A DNA stretch of 64,000 bases from Alisma plantago-aquatica (taxonomy: Eukaryota > Streptophyta > Magnoliopsida > Alismatales > Alismataceae). The notes under the pieces were generated by a model, which was not told where the DNA came from, searched no databases, and saw only the letters and a program-made list of their open reading frames with translations. The position numbers and the translations under genes are program-made. The DNA lies in contig OY856409.1 of the NCBI GenBank assembly GCA_963693085.1, positions 300,901,558-300,965,557 on the forward strand, in the 5' to 3' direction. Shown here piece after piece: positions 23,774 to 35,572 of the stretch (position 1 is its first letter; each line of letters opens with the position of its first letter).

Positions 23774-24377
23774 CTAGAACAAACATTGACACTTGTCATC
23801 CCAGACAAAAGGAACACCTTTCCCAGTCAACTTGGTTAGGGGTAATGCTACAACACTGAAATTCTTGATGAATCTCTAATAGTAGCCTACCAAACATAGA
23901 AAGATTTAGAGTGCAATCAGTGTCTTGGGTTGCTCCCACTCTAGCACTGACTCAGCCTTCTTAGGTTCTACACAAACACCCTTAGAAGAAATGACATGCC
24001 CAGAAAAGATACCTCGGTCAACCAGAACTTACACTTGTTGAACTTGGCATACAATTGGTTCTGCCTCACAACTCTGACACTTGAAGAAGATGTTTCTCAT
24101 GTTGTTGCCTATCCCTGGAGTAACACCACTAAAAGTTTATCCAGATACAATCTAAACACCATGTTCATCAAATCCATAAAATCTTCTGGTGCATTAGTTA
24201 TCCCAAATGGCATAACGATGAACTCATAGTCACCATACCTAGTCCTAAAAACAATATTAGGTATGTCATCTACCTTGATCCTCAATTGGTGATATCATGA
24301 CCTCAAGTCTATCTTGGAGAACATTGTAGCACCTCTCAACTGATCAAACAAATCATCAATCCTTGGTAATAGAACAT
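23774..24377 (-). pseudogene. Ty3 RT remnant, N-terminus missing
   Basis: Minus strand gives [25 protein letters not shown], then [20 protein letters not shown]. The catalytic IDDI/YxDD region is lost ([16 protein letters not shown]). Similarity stops at 24,377 where the LTR at 24,378-27,112 starts; about the first 100-150 residues of RT are not found on the far side. Confidence 0.82.
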
Positions 24378-27112
24378 TGTAGCACCTCCAAATGGTTTCA
24401 ACCCCCAACCACCAAACGGTTTGAAACCATTTGGGTGCGTTGACCGTTTTGCTAGGTTTGACTCCAAGACCGTATGACCTCAAGATTGTATGCCCAAACC
24501 GTTTAGGTGCGTTGACCGTTTGGAAAGGTTGACTTTCCAAACCGTTTGATCAACTTGCCTTGAGATCGATTGGTCCAAACGACCTTGAGATCGTTTGAGC
24601 CCAAACGGTCTTGAGACCGTTTGGCCTCAAACGGTCTTGAGACCATTTGGATCCAAACGGTCTTGAGACCGTTTGGTCCAAATGGGCTCAAACTGTTTGG
24701 ACCTCCAACATGGTTCAAAAGTTTGCAAATGTTTATGATTAAATATGTTGAAGCCCTCAATTGGCCAAAGCCATGTTAACCACTTATAAATTGAGTCAAT
24801 TAGGATGAGCCTCAATCAATTGGACACCAAATTAACCCTTAATTGAAAGCCAATTAGGGTTAAGTCCATCTCAATTAGAGTTTCAAATCGGATGGTCATC
24901 AATATTCAACAATGTGAATCAATTCAAGGTCGAACCTATCAATTGACCTCCAATTGGGCCCAAACTTGGCCCAAGCGGTCTTGAGATCGTTTGGATGACC
25001 TCCAAACGGTCTTGAGACCGTTTTCCCAAGAATTCATCAAAATCTAAGTTGATTTGATAGGGGTTGAATCTTAATTAAGTTACAAATCAGCAATTTGATT
25101 ATTTCAATAACCCATTGTAATTGGGCTCTCAATTGATCAAATTACTTTAACCCTAGACCTCCAAACGGTCTTGAGACCATTTGGATGAGTTCCAAACGGT
25201 CTTGAGACCGTTTGCCCATCCAATCTTTGGACTCTAGTGAAAATTCATCAAGGTTTGATCTATTGAGTTGATTATCACATCAATACTTAATTGCAATATG
25301 ATTTGGTACCTTTGGACCTTCAATTGGTCAACTATACTTGACCCCAGACCTCTAAACGGTTTTGGGTGATCCCCCAATGGTCTTGAGACCGTTTGGATGA
25401 TTCCCCAAACGGTCTTGAGACCGTTTGGGCTAATCAACCCAAAATCACTAAGTAACTCATTGGAATTTCAGCACTGATTTTAATTAGGATCTACCCTATT
25501 AATCAACCTTCAACTCATAACTCGTTTGGAATTAATCCATCAAATTTGGTGAGTTGTTAATTAACATCATTATGAACGGTAATCCCAAACGGTCAACGTT
25601 TGGTCAACCATCTTAAATGGTCTTGAGACCGTTTGCCCAAAAAGGGCAAATTAAACAAATTGAAAATCAGAACTTAATTCAATTGGATTTGCTAATTGAT
25701 TTGCTTATATCTCACGATTCCTTTGGAGTTAACCCTTCAATTTTTTTGGGTGATCAGCCTATATAATTAGGAACATGATTCTCATACGGTCTTTGCTTGG
25801 TCAACTGGACCAAACGGTCTTGAAGACCGTTTGCCTCCATGAAACCCTGAAACCGTTTGCCCACCAAACGGTTGTGCAAACCGCATGGGCAATTGGTTAG
25901 GACCATTTAGTAAAGTGGAAATCCGTGGATAAGCATAGGAATTAATGCCCTTATCTTCTACCTCAAGAACAGTAGCAGTTCTTCACGATTTTGCTTGCAA
26001 GGATGCAAGGGAAGATAGGGAAGAAGAAGAACTAGCAACTATATGCATAGAAAAAGATGTATAATCAAAGCATAAGGTTTAGAGTTATAAAACCCGCCTA
26101 AGGTTGTTCCTTGAGCTCCAAGCTTCCAAGCTTCAGGTCTTTAATGGCGTCTTTGAGCTCCACAGGTCGGCCAAGGTGAATTCTCCAAGGAAAAGTTGGA
26201 AAGGAATGGCTAGAAAGATAGAGCTAGGTGAGCTAGCCATGAATTCAACCTTGAAAACGAGTTTCCTCCATGAATTCAAGCAAAAGGGATGATCCAAACT
26301 TACCTAGGACCCTTGGTCGTCCTTCTCTGCTCCAGAGCTTAGCCTTGGTCGGTTTTGAGCAAGGGGAAAAGAAATGAAAAGAAGAGGATCGTTCCCTTGC
26401 TAAGTGAGAAAAGTAGCATATATACTTAGGTGAAAATTCAACATAAGAGCATTTGTTTCCTCATTTCTCATCTAAGTCCTTCCTTTCTTCCTTGCACGTC
26501 CCCACATCTTATTTCTAAGGACAAACTCCTTCTAAGGTCAATAATTGAAGGCAAAGAGGATTAACCTATCACTTAAAGCATACACATAAAAGGGCTATTA
26601 TACATACACCTTGATTATTCAATCACAAAGGTGTTCTTTATTATATGATTATTCAAATGAAGTGACCTTTTCATCATTTTTCTTCTAAATGATGCCAAGA
26701 GTCATAAAAGATATTTTAGATGATGTATTTTACAAGTTGCACCCCTCAAATTGGGTAAATTACACTTTACACTAATTTAGGGTTTTCAAGTTCAGGGGTT
26801 GCTTCCACATCTGCACCTTGGTGCTCAAGCTTGGGAAATCCCTCAAACTTCATCATAAACATCCTCATGATGTCTCAACATCAGAGGAACATCTCAACAT
26901 GTGCAATTTTCAAGTTAATCCCTTAAATGGGTAATTTGCACATAGATCCCTGTATTACAAAACAATGCTACAACTATATATAAAGGAGCAAAATTTGAAA
27001 TATATGTTTCTGAGGAACTTAATTACATGCCCAAAGTTAATCACAAGGATTTAATTACATATGTAGGCAAAACACCTAGGGTTAGTTCATAACCCAGGTC
27101 AGGGATGTTACA
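24378..27112 (-). repeat. Second chromovirus-type LTR between PR and RT remnants
   Basis: On the minus strand it starts TGTAACATCCCTGACC at 27,112, typical of Tekay/del LTRs, and ends GGTGCTACA at 24,378; length 2,735 bp. A TATATA-type box lies near 26,415. It interrupts the chromovirus pol. No TSD is visible (AACAT and TCCTG flanks), and host sequence between protease and mid-RT is missing, so this is not a clean solo-LTR insertion. About 1.5 kb of it carries the AAACGGTCT/AGACCGTTT word array. Confidence 0.7.
24385..25890. repeat. Array of near-palindromic words AAACGGTCT-TG-AGACCGTTT
   Basis: About ten full or near-full copies (e.g. 24,602-24,625, 24,655-24,677, 25,002-25,022, 25,165-25,184, 25,405-25,427) plus many half sites (AAACGGT, ACCGTTT) in both directions. 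Arms of 9-11 bp flank a TG centre. Spacing is irregular, from about 10 to 200 bp. It covers most of the downstream half of the LTR. Confidence 0.9.
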
Positions 27113-27130
27113 TCCTGAGAAAGAAAGGAC

Positions 27131-27391
27131 TCAAGATGGATACACCTCCTGCAACTCAGTTGAACCAACTAGAGAGGTTTCTAGAAAAAGGCTATCTAAT
27201 CTACTACAAACAGGAAGATAACAACTACTTATCACCTCTCTGGTGATAAAAGAGTGTATTACACCCAAATAAATCAAAACAGATACAAAAGAAGAAGTAG
27301 ATAGTTCAGAATGAAAAAGTTCCATATGACATGTCATGACCTGTGGATTGGCCACTCCTTTCAGCTGACTCATAGCGTAGAATCTAGTCAT
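27131..27391 (-). pseudogene. Ty3 protease remnant
   Basis: RFYAMSQLKGVANPQVMTCHMELF followed by VLIYLGVIHSFIT aligns to the pre-protease spacer and the LIDSGATHSFIS active-site region of plant Ty3 proteases. The catalytic Asp is replaced by Tyr. It lies in the expected place between gag and RT. Confidence 0.75.
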
Positions 27392-27699
27392 TCCATGTTG
27401 TCATCCTTGTCCTCTACCAGCTAGTTTAGATGACCTACTTGTGAAACCTATTTGAATCCTCTACCACCACCATTGCTCAAATTATGATGTTGCAAACCTC
27501 ACTGACTCTACCTCGGTTGTTGCATCACTTCCTCATCCTTCATAGGGTAGAACCACTTTGTATGCCCAACTTGTCCACACCTAAAATAGGTTCTAGTATC
27601 ATACTACAACATACAACCCTATCACTAACATTGAGGTTGCACTAGGATCCCCACTGTGACAGTACCCATGATCTCGACTCAAAAAAATTCGATCTTTAT

Positions 27700-28300
27700 T
27701 GTGACTCTGGTGATGAAAACCTCAAATTCTTGAAGTCACTAGACAACTATCCTTGAAATTGAGTTGGCTTCTTCTTAGAATTGGCTTCACACTTCTCGAT
27801 AACATACCTCTCAATCCACCTTATTGACTAAACAAAGGTAGAGAACATCTTCATGTTCTCTAAAGCAGATGTTGTCATAGAGAACTCCAAACTTAGACCC
27901 TTCTCAAACATGTAGATCCTCTCCTTCTCTATCGTTTGTGTGTGAGGACAAAAGCTCAATAGCTCCATAAACCTCACCCCATAGCTGTTGATAGACATAA
28001 ACCCTTGGTGCACCCATTCAAACTGAGCTATCTTCACGTCTAGGTATGTCTCAGGGAAGTAGAGGATCATGAAATCTCGTGAGAACTCTTCCCAACTCAC
28101 ATTTATTCCAAGCATCTTCTCTTCTTCTATGACCCACCTATGACCAGCACTATCCTTCAATAGGTAAATAACATGCTTCACCCTTGTCCTCATACAGGAT
28201 GTTTAGGATCTTAAACGTCTTTTTCAACTCTGTTAACTACATGTTGTCATCCTCTGGATCTATTGTACCCGCATACTTGGTAGCTCCCACACGCTTCATC
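27700..28300 (-). pseudogene. Chromovirus gag remnant
   Basis: The open stretch 27,828-28,193 reads GHRWVIEEEK..NVSWEEFSRDFMILYFPETY..KIAQFEWVHQGFMSINSYGVRFMELLSFCPH, a clear retrotransposon gag (capsid) pattern. Gag packages the RNA into virus-like particles. Flanking frames are broken. Confidence 0.8.
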
Positions 28301-28672
28301 TGCTCAATTGTCTTCCTCAGACCCTAAGATTTCACATCAGGGACAACTGCACTAGGTTGTAGTTTAGGTGCCCTATCCACTAAGTGTGTAATTGTTTCCA
28401 TGAGCTATCCAAACATGGATGGAAACCTAGATTTTTCCATGGCCTCAGGGTCAAATTAAGGCATTGTAGGTTGTTCTGGCCCCATCATATGTACTCCACC
28501 AATAGGTGTCGACCTTCTACCGCCACCTCCTAGTACCACATAGCTACTCTCCACATGCTCTTCACATTCTCTAGACATATATGCATGAGCATAATCTATG
28601 ATCAGATATGTTGAATTACGTAAGAACAGACGCAAACTAAATTCTATGTCCCTGTAAACTTAGAGAACCTAA

Positions 28673-28687
28673 ATCTCTAATACCAAG
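28673..28687 (-). promoter_or_regulatory. Primer-binding site of the chromovirus (decayed iMet type)
   Basis: Next to the LTR end ...AAGTCTTACA, the minus strand reads TTGGTATTAGAG, close to TGGTATCAGAGC, the usual complement of initiator tRNA-Met. Confidence 0.7.
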
Positions 28688-28688
28688 T

Positions 28689-31284
28689 TGTAAGACTTTG
28701 ATACACTAAATGATATTACTCAAAACAATGCACGTGATCGATCACTAATTAACCACATAGCATGAAAAGGGGTTAATTTAAACCAAATTAAACATCACCC
28801 ACATGTTCAAAAACATTTATAGATAGGTCCAACAACCTGCATAAGAGTACATACCATACCAAGTATTTACATATTTGTCCAGTGGCCTCGGGCACAACCT
28901 GTATACAAAAGGGTATTGTTCTGTGTGGCATATTGCAAAACAATCAGGTCGATACACATATCATCTACACAACATCCCCTGCCCAGAATTGAGAGTACAA
29001 GGATGACTCTAGTACACACTAAACACTAGTCAACCTTCTGCTCCTACTGGTCTCCAAACTACATTTCCTCAACACCACGAGCCTAACGATGTTGATAACA
29101 ATCACCTAAAATGATGTGGCGACCCACGAGCTGAGACCCATGTCCCAACGAGAGATATAACTCTAACAATGCTTATTGATTACAATAGGTTATATTATTA
29201 AACAAATTGAGCAGATTAAATATATAGTATGACAGTAAGGATGATTAACATGATATTTAAAGGAATAGATAACACTGTCATCTTTTAAATAGTTGACTTC
29301 TCTTACTGTACTAAATGTCAATAAAGGATTATAAGAAATAAGGCAAAGGTTATAGCCAATGTGATTTGTGTTTAACCCTAGTAGATATGTTATACGCTTG
29401 GATTACATATTTTATTTAGTCCTAGAGAGTTTGAGGTATGCTACTCAAGCTTCCAACTGACCACTATGAAGTCACAATTAGTTCCCTATAAGATCTAGGA
29501 GAGTTGGAATCCTAATATCTCTTCCCATTAGCCAGTACAAGTCAACCCCAGTGACATATAAGTCAATATGCCTGCATCGACATATCAGTCAAGCTGCAAC
29601 AACATAGTCTACCCTTGGTATATAGGTCACGACACTAGAAACTAGGGTATTCAAAACCCTATCATCTGAAGTACAACCGCAGTTGTCCACATTCACGTCG
29701 CATATAAAAATATTTGAGACATGTACTCAACTATTCTCAATCCAAAAAATGACCACAACCATCCTCTAAAACCTTAGGATCAAGATGACAAGGACACATA
29801 GTCTCTTAGACCCACATATATTCAACAATATACGACTCTGGGCTCCCCTTCTAGAGTACCATTTTCACCATCTAGCAAGTCCTGACACCGGAATGGTTCT
29901 ATAACATAGGGCACTGCATGATTATGATTTCACTTGATTAGTTATAACCAATTGAGTGAGTTAAGTTTGCATCAATGAAGTTGCATACAAACCCTAGAAG
30001 GGTTCTACAAAAACAAGGGTATGTAACAACTCCATAAATTATATAATGTATGAGATATAATTCTTATCACATCATCACATGATGCCAATCCTTGTCACAC
30101 ATGAAGAGGGTTACACCTCCATCAGGGATAAAGACATACCCATAGGTTACTAAGACCAGTCACATATCTCCTGCAAGAATATTGTTATCTTTCCTCACCT
30201 TAGAGAAGGTCCAACAAACCATTATCATACTTGTGATACACAGGTTCAACATAACATTTCATCAAAGAGCTATGATGTTTACAGGGTAACAAGTAAAGTT
30301 ACCATATCATTAAACATTAGAAGAGTATTACTTCATTATAACAACATACAAGAAATATGGGTGTCATTAACCATCATCATTTAAATATATTAGGGTTAGG
30401 TTCAACAAGGTAGATTGAGTTTGATGTCACAATTCAACATTCAAAACTAACAATCAGTTCTTACATTTACTCATATCAAAGCACAAACCTTCACGCCTAT
30501 AATCTCCATCGGATCATGGATAAACCTAAACTAAAACATCACAATTGAATCATGAACCTCCGACAAGACCATCAGATGTTATGTGAACAAATCCACCAGA
30601 TTCCTTGTAAGAAAAACCATCAACCATCAAATCATAGACCTAGTAAGGCCATTGGATCTTAGACCTAGAGGTACCATAGGATCTTGACACAGTGAAATCA
30701 TTGGCTGGTAACCATCAAATCACAAAACCAGTAAAGCCATTGAATCATAACACAGTCATACCCTCATTTGTGAACCCATTGAAGCCATCATTTGTCATCA
30801 TTAGGTGGGAAAATAGACCTAAGCATCAAGTTATACCATGATTTAATAGGGTGAGGAAAACAATTGATTCAGTCACTTGAACAGAACATAAAGATCTTCA
30901 ATTGTTGATGAGAACATAACCATCAGTTGACACAAGAAGTCAAACCATTGGATCATGAAACAAGGAGAAAATGGTTCATAAAACTTAAGGAAAACAATCA
31001 TTTGAGGAAACCAAAACCTTCAATTTCCACATGCATGTAAGGTCTAAAACTTCCACATCCATGGAAGAATGTATACACGATTAAGGAGGTTCATCAAATT
31101 AGGCTATCCACTCCAGAACTACCACATAAGGTCAAACCCTAGGAAAAAGATATCATCTTTCTACTTGGTACTATGTTATTAGAAAAAGATCTATACATGC
31201 AAGCTAAGAGTAAGAAATAAACGTGAAGAAGGTTACATAAATTACCTCAAAGAAGAAGATGAAGGTCCAAGTAGCAAGGTATCT

Positions 31285-31325
<41 letters not shown>

Positions 31326-31526
31326 CCCTAGCTTGAGCACTCCACATGTCCAAGCTAGCTCCTTTCTCCAAGAACAAGCAAATCCTAGGTCAAATAAGAA
31401 GAGAGGTGTTCTTCAACCACTAGCATATGCTCCACCAATAACACCATGGTTTTGAACAAAAAGGAAGATAGAAGAAGGTAGGGTAGAAAGGAAAATGAAG
31501 GAAGGAAGCAGATCTTACTTGCTTGG
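28689..31526 (-). repeat. Chromovirus 5' LTR, truncated by copia B
   Basis: Ends on the minus strand with ...AGTCTTACA at 28,689, beside the PBS. Its upstream half matches the 3' LTR (31,030-31,515 against 20,480-20,940). The match ends at 31,526 where TGTTGGTATG starts a copia LTR. ACCATCAGAT/CCATTGGATC-like words recur at 30,490-30,960. It includes a (GA)n run at 31,289-31,321. Confidence 0.75.
31289..31321. repeat. (GA)n microsatellite
   Basis: GA run of about 33 bp; the corresponding place in the 3' LTR (about 20,733) has only about 12 bp, so it expanded after insertion. Confidence 0.92.
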
Positions 31527-31977
31527 TGTTGGTATGTATGCCCAGAGTGTGAATCATATGATGATTCCTGATTTGATTCAGAACAAGAAACTCCACGAAC
31601 CATCTGGTTCATTGTGAAATGACTTGGGCACACAAACTGATCGGTTCTTCATGCGAAGTTTGTATAAAATTCATGAATTCATCTTTTTGACTCCCGCACA
31701 GAGTGGGAACCCTGACCAAAGCCTCTCCTATAAATAAAGGTGTATTGCAGGCTTCCCAGAAACAATAATTAGCACTAACAATTGTTGTCTCTCTGGTTGT
31801 AGTAGCCAATAGAGAGCCCAAGCAAGTCCTACCCAATAAAGGGAGGGATAGCAAGGGAGATACAAATGAGGGAGAGTGAATCGGTGCTAGTACACTGACA
31901 TTCAAAAGGGACACCTCCTTCATGTTGGCTCTAGTAGCACATCGTGGAGTTCCCAATGGTCCACATGAACTACTATA
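31527..31977 (+). repeat. Copia B 5' LTR, first part, internally deleted
   Basis: Begins TGTTGGTATGTATGCCCAGAG, then soon passes to the TATA-proximal region (CCTATAAATAAAGG near 31,728) and AGAGCCCAAGCAAGTCC, so most of the U3 is missing relative to the 2.2-kb family LTRs. It stops at GGTCCACATGAACTACTATA, where copia A is inserted, and resumes at 44,676. Confidence 0.75.
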
Positions 31978-34206
31978 TGTTGGTAAGGTATGCCCATAGA
32001 GACAATCATGTGATGATTGACATGGCATATACCATAAATGATTTGATTGATACTCATAAAGGAAAGCTTCCAATTCATTCTGTTTCATCCAGTTATGAGA
32101 TAATGAAAAAACATTATGAATGTTTACAGAATGAAATACTCAATGATGTATGTCTTCAAGTACATGACTTGGAGAATGATATCATACAAATTCTAAGAGT
32201 ATGTACATTCTTGTTATGTCCCTAGTTAGTTGTTACTCTGGAAGGTAGATAAACACATGTAACACATAAGACTGGAGTGTGGGTTGTTTCTTGACTAGAT
32301 CTCATTAGTCATGATATGGCAATATAAAACCAAGCACATAGACACATGTTAGGGAATAGTGTCTGAGATAGACCCACCTTGCGAGTGATACAAGAAACCA
32401 TAATTGGTGGTCATAGTCATCTCTCATAGTGAAGGTGGTGATTGTGATTCTCAGGCCTAAAATCACTACACTCATCACATGTCATTGGATACGCTTTGAC
32501 ATCATCAAACGCAGTCCTGAAACATGGGTTGCTACACAGGGATGGGCTATGAGTCATAGAGATGGGATTTGTCCCTCCTATTGGAGTATGATATCCTATC
32601 CACTTGATAAGAAAGACTGATAAACAGATGTGCATGCACCTATGAATCAATATATGATGTTGAGGTCACATTACCTCAAAAAGTCTACTCTTGGTTTGAG
32701 AAACATGAGATGAACATTGAGAGGATGAAGAGTCCATGCCTCGAGATCACTTCGAACATCAGAGACAAAGGAATTATACAATCACTACAAAACCTTACAT
32801 AGATTGTAGGATGAAGTTGTTGTCCAACTTTCCATTCACTTGGGAAGCACTAATATGCGACTAGGCACCACTCTCTATTTGTGATGTCATAAGTTAGTTA
32901 TGAAAGTTCACTACCAACGTGATATGGGACCTATAGGGTTACAAACATAGGAACTCGTCTAGAAGAGGAGTTAAATCTTGAATGATGATTGGATTGACTA
33001 CTAATGTGTTTATGTAATAAATTCATGCAACAAATTAGCTAATTGCACCCCAGCCAATCATCTCAAAGAGTGAGATGGCCGTTTGGTGCACCAGATGAAC
33101 ATTTCAAGTGTTGAGACTGTCGCTTGGATTGTCAGGTTGATCAGATGTTCATTTGGCTAATTTTTGCCCCAAGCTAAAGTGTGAACTGATAGTTCATTTT
33201 AATGAATCGACCAGTTCATTCTATTGAACCAACCAGTTTGACTTGGCTCATTAGACGACCGTCTAAGTGAGCGAGACTATCATCTCGCATGTACAAAATC
33301 TCTCAGTTAGGTTGGAGGAAGGTTCTAGATACTTTCCCTGAATTGTTTCAATTGCACAATTCTTGTGGTGCAAGGAATTAATGTTTAGCACTAATAGGAA
33401 ACAAATTGTCAATTATGTAAGCGGTTGAGAAACTTCCAAATGACTATTTGGTAAAATGAGACGGGTGTCTCATAGTTCCATACGAGTGTCTGGACTTCCA
33501 TATGACTATTTTGTGTCTTGCGGGTTGTGAAAATTCAAGATCTTCTGGTTTCTTTCACTCCCGCACAGATCCCGAAATGACTGAGAACCTTGGCCCTAAC
33601 CCCATCTATAAATAGAAGGGTACTATGGGATTCCTAGTGCATAAGAATAACACATACAATTGAGAATTTGTTGATCTGACAATTGTTGTCCTCTCTGATT
33701 ATGGTAGCCAAGAGATCCCAAGCAAGTTCTACCCGACTAGGGAGGGATAGCAACTAGAGAGAACAACTAAAGATGATTGTTTTGGGAGAGATAGTTGGTG
33801 ACTAGTATGCCAATGGGAGGATAACTCCTTTCTATTTGTTCTAGTTGAACGAAAAGGGTTTTAGTTTGTTTGTGTGGACTATTATAGATGTAGGAGTCCT
33901 TTGGATGTTGCAAGGAGAGTAAAGTTAGATTGCAGTTCGTGGTAAGACCACACGAGATGTTGCAAAAGTTGTCTTGTTTATTGTTCGTGGTGAAGACTAG
34001 GATCTACACAACCACCATTTAAGAGAAACTAGAAGATAGTTGCATCACAATAGATTGTTGTTTCTGGACTTGCTCCAGGGCCAGGTATAACTCGTTAAAT
34101 CATCCTTCCTATTTTATAGTATTTGACACGATTTTGTTGTTATGGGAATACATATAGATAAATTTTTTGTTTCATGTTCTATACCATGTGTCCGTATTTC
34201 CCAACA
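31978..34206 (+). repeat. Copia A 5' LTR
   Basis: 2,229 bp, starts TGTTGGTAAGGTATGCCC, ends GTATTTCCCAACA, and is followed directly by the PBS. A TATAAATAG box is at 33,607-33,615, with inverted words such as TTTCAAGTGTTGAGA (33,106-33,120) upstream. Confidence 0.88.
33607..33615 (+). promoter_or_regulatory. TATA box of copia A 5' LTR
   Basis: TATAAATAG, also kept in the 3' LTR at 44,078-44,086 in the same surroundings (CCCCA/CCT before, GGGGTACT after). Confidence 0.6.
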
Positions 34207-34207
34207 G

Positions 34208-34219
34208 TGGTATTAGATA
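34208..34219 (+). promoter_or_regulatory. Copia A primer-binding site
   Basis: TGGTATTAGATA one base after the LTR end; close to TGGTATCAGAGC, the initiator tRNA-Met complement. Copia B keeps the better TGGTATCAGAGT at 44,982. Confidence 0.75.
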
Positions 34220-34352
34220 CAAGTCAATTTATGATTTTAAGGATAATCAATATGATTGGGTTTTTGTTTTTATCATTTATTTATTGCATACGATGTGAAT
34301 ATTTAAACGATCTCTTATGTGTATTCGATCAAAAGGCACATAATCACAAACT

Positions 34353-34353
<1 letters not shown>

Positions 34354-34390
<37 letters not shown>
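34354..34390. repeat. (AT)n-(GA)n microsatellite at the MITE left border
   Basis: AT run to about 34,371 followed by GA run to 34,390, directly against the MITE end. The AT part is probably target DNA; the GA part may have grown at the border. Confidence 0.88.
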
Positions 34391-34391
<1 letters not shown>

Positions 34392-34782
34392 TCAGGCTAG
34401 AATACACTCGAGTGTACAGATCGCATGAATACAGTCAAGTGTGTTTGCATATCAAGATCATTTTTTGCAAAATGTAAACCATTGATCTTCAATTTTGTAC
34501 TATAACTAAGCTACACGCAAATTTTTAGCCCATTTGGATGAGTGTAAGTCACTCATCCAAGGGCAACAAAATCAACGCGCGAAACTAATTTGAAATGCAT
34601 AATTTTTACGATCTTTATAACATGACCTATAAATGTCCAAATGTGCTCAAATTTTGTATATGATCTATTCACAAGATGTTTAAGAAGATGAATAGATTAG
34701 ATTTTTGAAAAAAATATTGCATCATGAAAAACTACATGAGTGTATTCTGCTCCGAATACACTTGAGTGTATTCTATCCTGAC
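34391..34782. mobile_element. MITE with ~28-bp terminal inverted repeats
   Basis: Left end GTCAGGCTAGAATACACTC and right end (reverse complement) GTCAGGATAGAATACACTC pair over about 28 bp. Both termini contain the palindrome TACACTCGAGTGTA (one change on the right), and the centre has a hairpin with 11-bp arms, TTGGATGAGTG/CACTCATCCAA (34,534-34,560). The related copia B leader lacks it at the matching place (about 45,125), giving an empty site. TSD cannot be read because both flanks are TA repeats. 392 bp and no coding capacity; superfamily unknown. Confidence 0.82.
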
Positions 34783-35527
34783 TATATATATATGCAATTT
34801 ACATGTGTCGCCCTAAAAGAGGTTTTATTATGGATGTTTAGAGTGATTATGGCCAATACCCAATATATGTGTGTGTTTGGATGGTTTGGTTTTATTCTTG
34901 TTTATCTCGATTTGCATACCAAGTCTCTGCCTTCCTCTTCCGAATGTAAAGTTAATTCTTTCCTACCTTTTCTCACCTCGAATGTAACTCATGGTTTCTC
35001 TTTAAAATGTAATAAAGTAGCAATAGGATAACTTCTTTTCCTACAACAATGAAGAAGATGATCATCATCAGATATGACAATTAGTTCATAATACAAGACG
35101 ACCATCTTGAGGACCATGGAGGACAAATCGATGGAATAAGACGACCACCCGGTGGGTCTAATTCATTGTCTGGAAGGAGTCTAAACATCAATTGGACAGG
35201 GGGACAGACAACAGTCCTTGAAGGCCCAACTGACCATTTGGAAGGTTTCTAGACCTTGGTTGGATAAGAGTACGAACCAACCATCCTAGAGGTGAGACGA
35301 TCGGCTCAAGAGTTGAATCGATCTACCCAGATTGGCAAGCATAGATCTACACCAATAGCTGGTTCATACATAAGATGTGATTATTAACCTAAGTGGTAGT
35401 AATTCTTTGTGGCTCCAAGTAATTACAGTAGACATGTCCAAAAGCATCACTTTTTGTTTTATATTGCATGTTTACATTGTGGGATATAGAATTTATATAA
35501 GATGTACTATATATGTGATGATTGGAT

Positions 35528-35572
<45 letters not shown>

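Larger units (their letters stand above)
20471..31526 (-). mobile_element. Decayed chromovirus (Tekay-like Ty3/gypsy), minus strand
   Basis: In minus order: partial 5' LTR (31,526-28,689), iMet-type PBS, gag, protease, [foreign LTR 27,112-24,378], RT, RNase H, integrase, chromodomain-type tail, partial 3' LTR (21,871-20,471). The domain order and the ATWE...RYP tail after integrase are those of plant chromoviruses. Every enzyme has stops or lost catalytic residues. Both ends are truncated: the 5' LTR by copia B at 31,527, the 3' LTR by copia sequence near 20,470. Confidence 0.82.

Noticed and set aside
24385..25890. CRISPR-like array (repeated words with unique spacers)
   Set aside because: Plant retrotransposon LTR context, variable spacer lengths from about 10 to 200 bp, degenerate words in both orientations, and no cas genes.
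31385..32088. ORFs of 82 and 159 codons on the minus strand
   Set aside because: They run antisense through chromovirus and copia LTRs and have no family similarity.
34391..34782. Helitron (central hairpin, TC near the start)
   Set aside because: It has clear terminal inverted repeats at both ends and no CTRR end after a 3' hairpin, so a MITE fits better.
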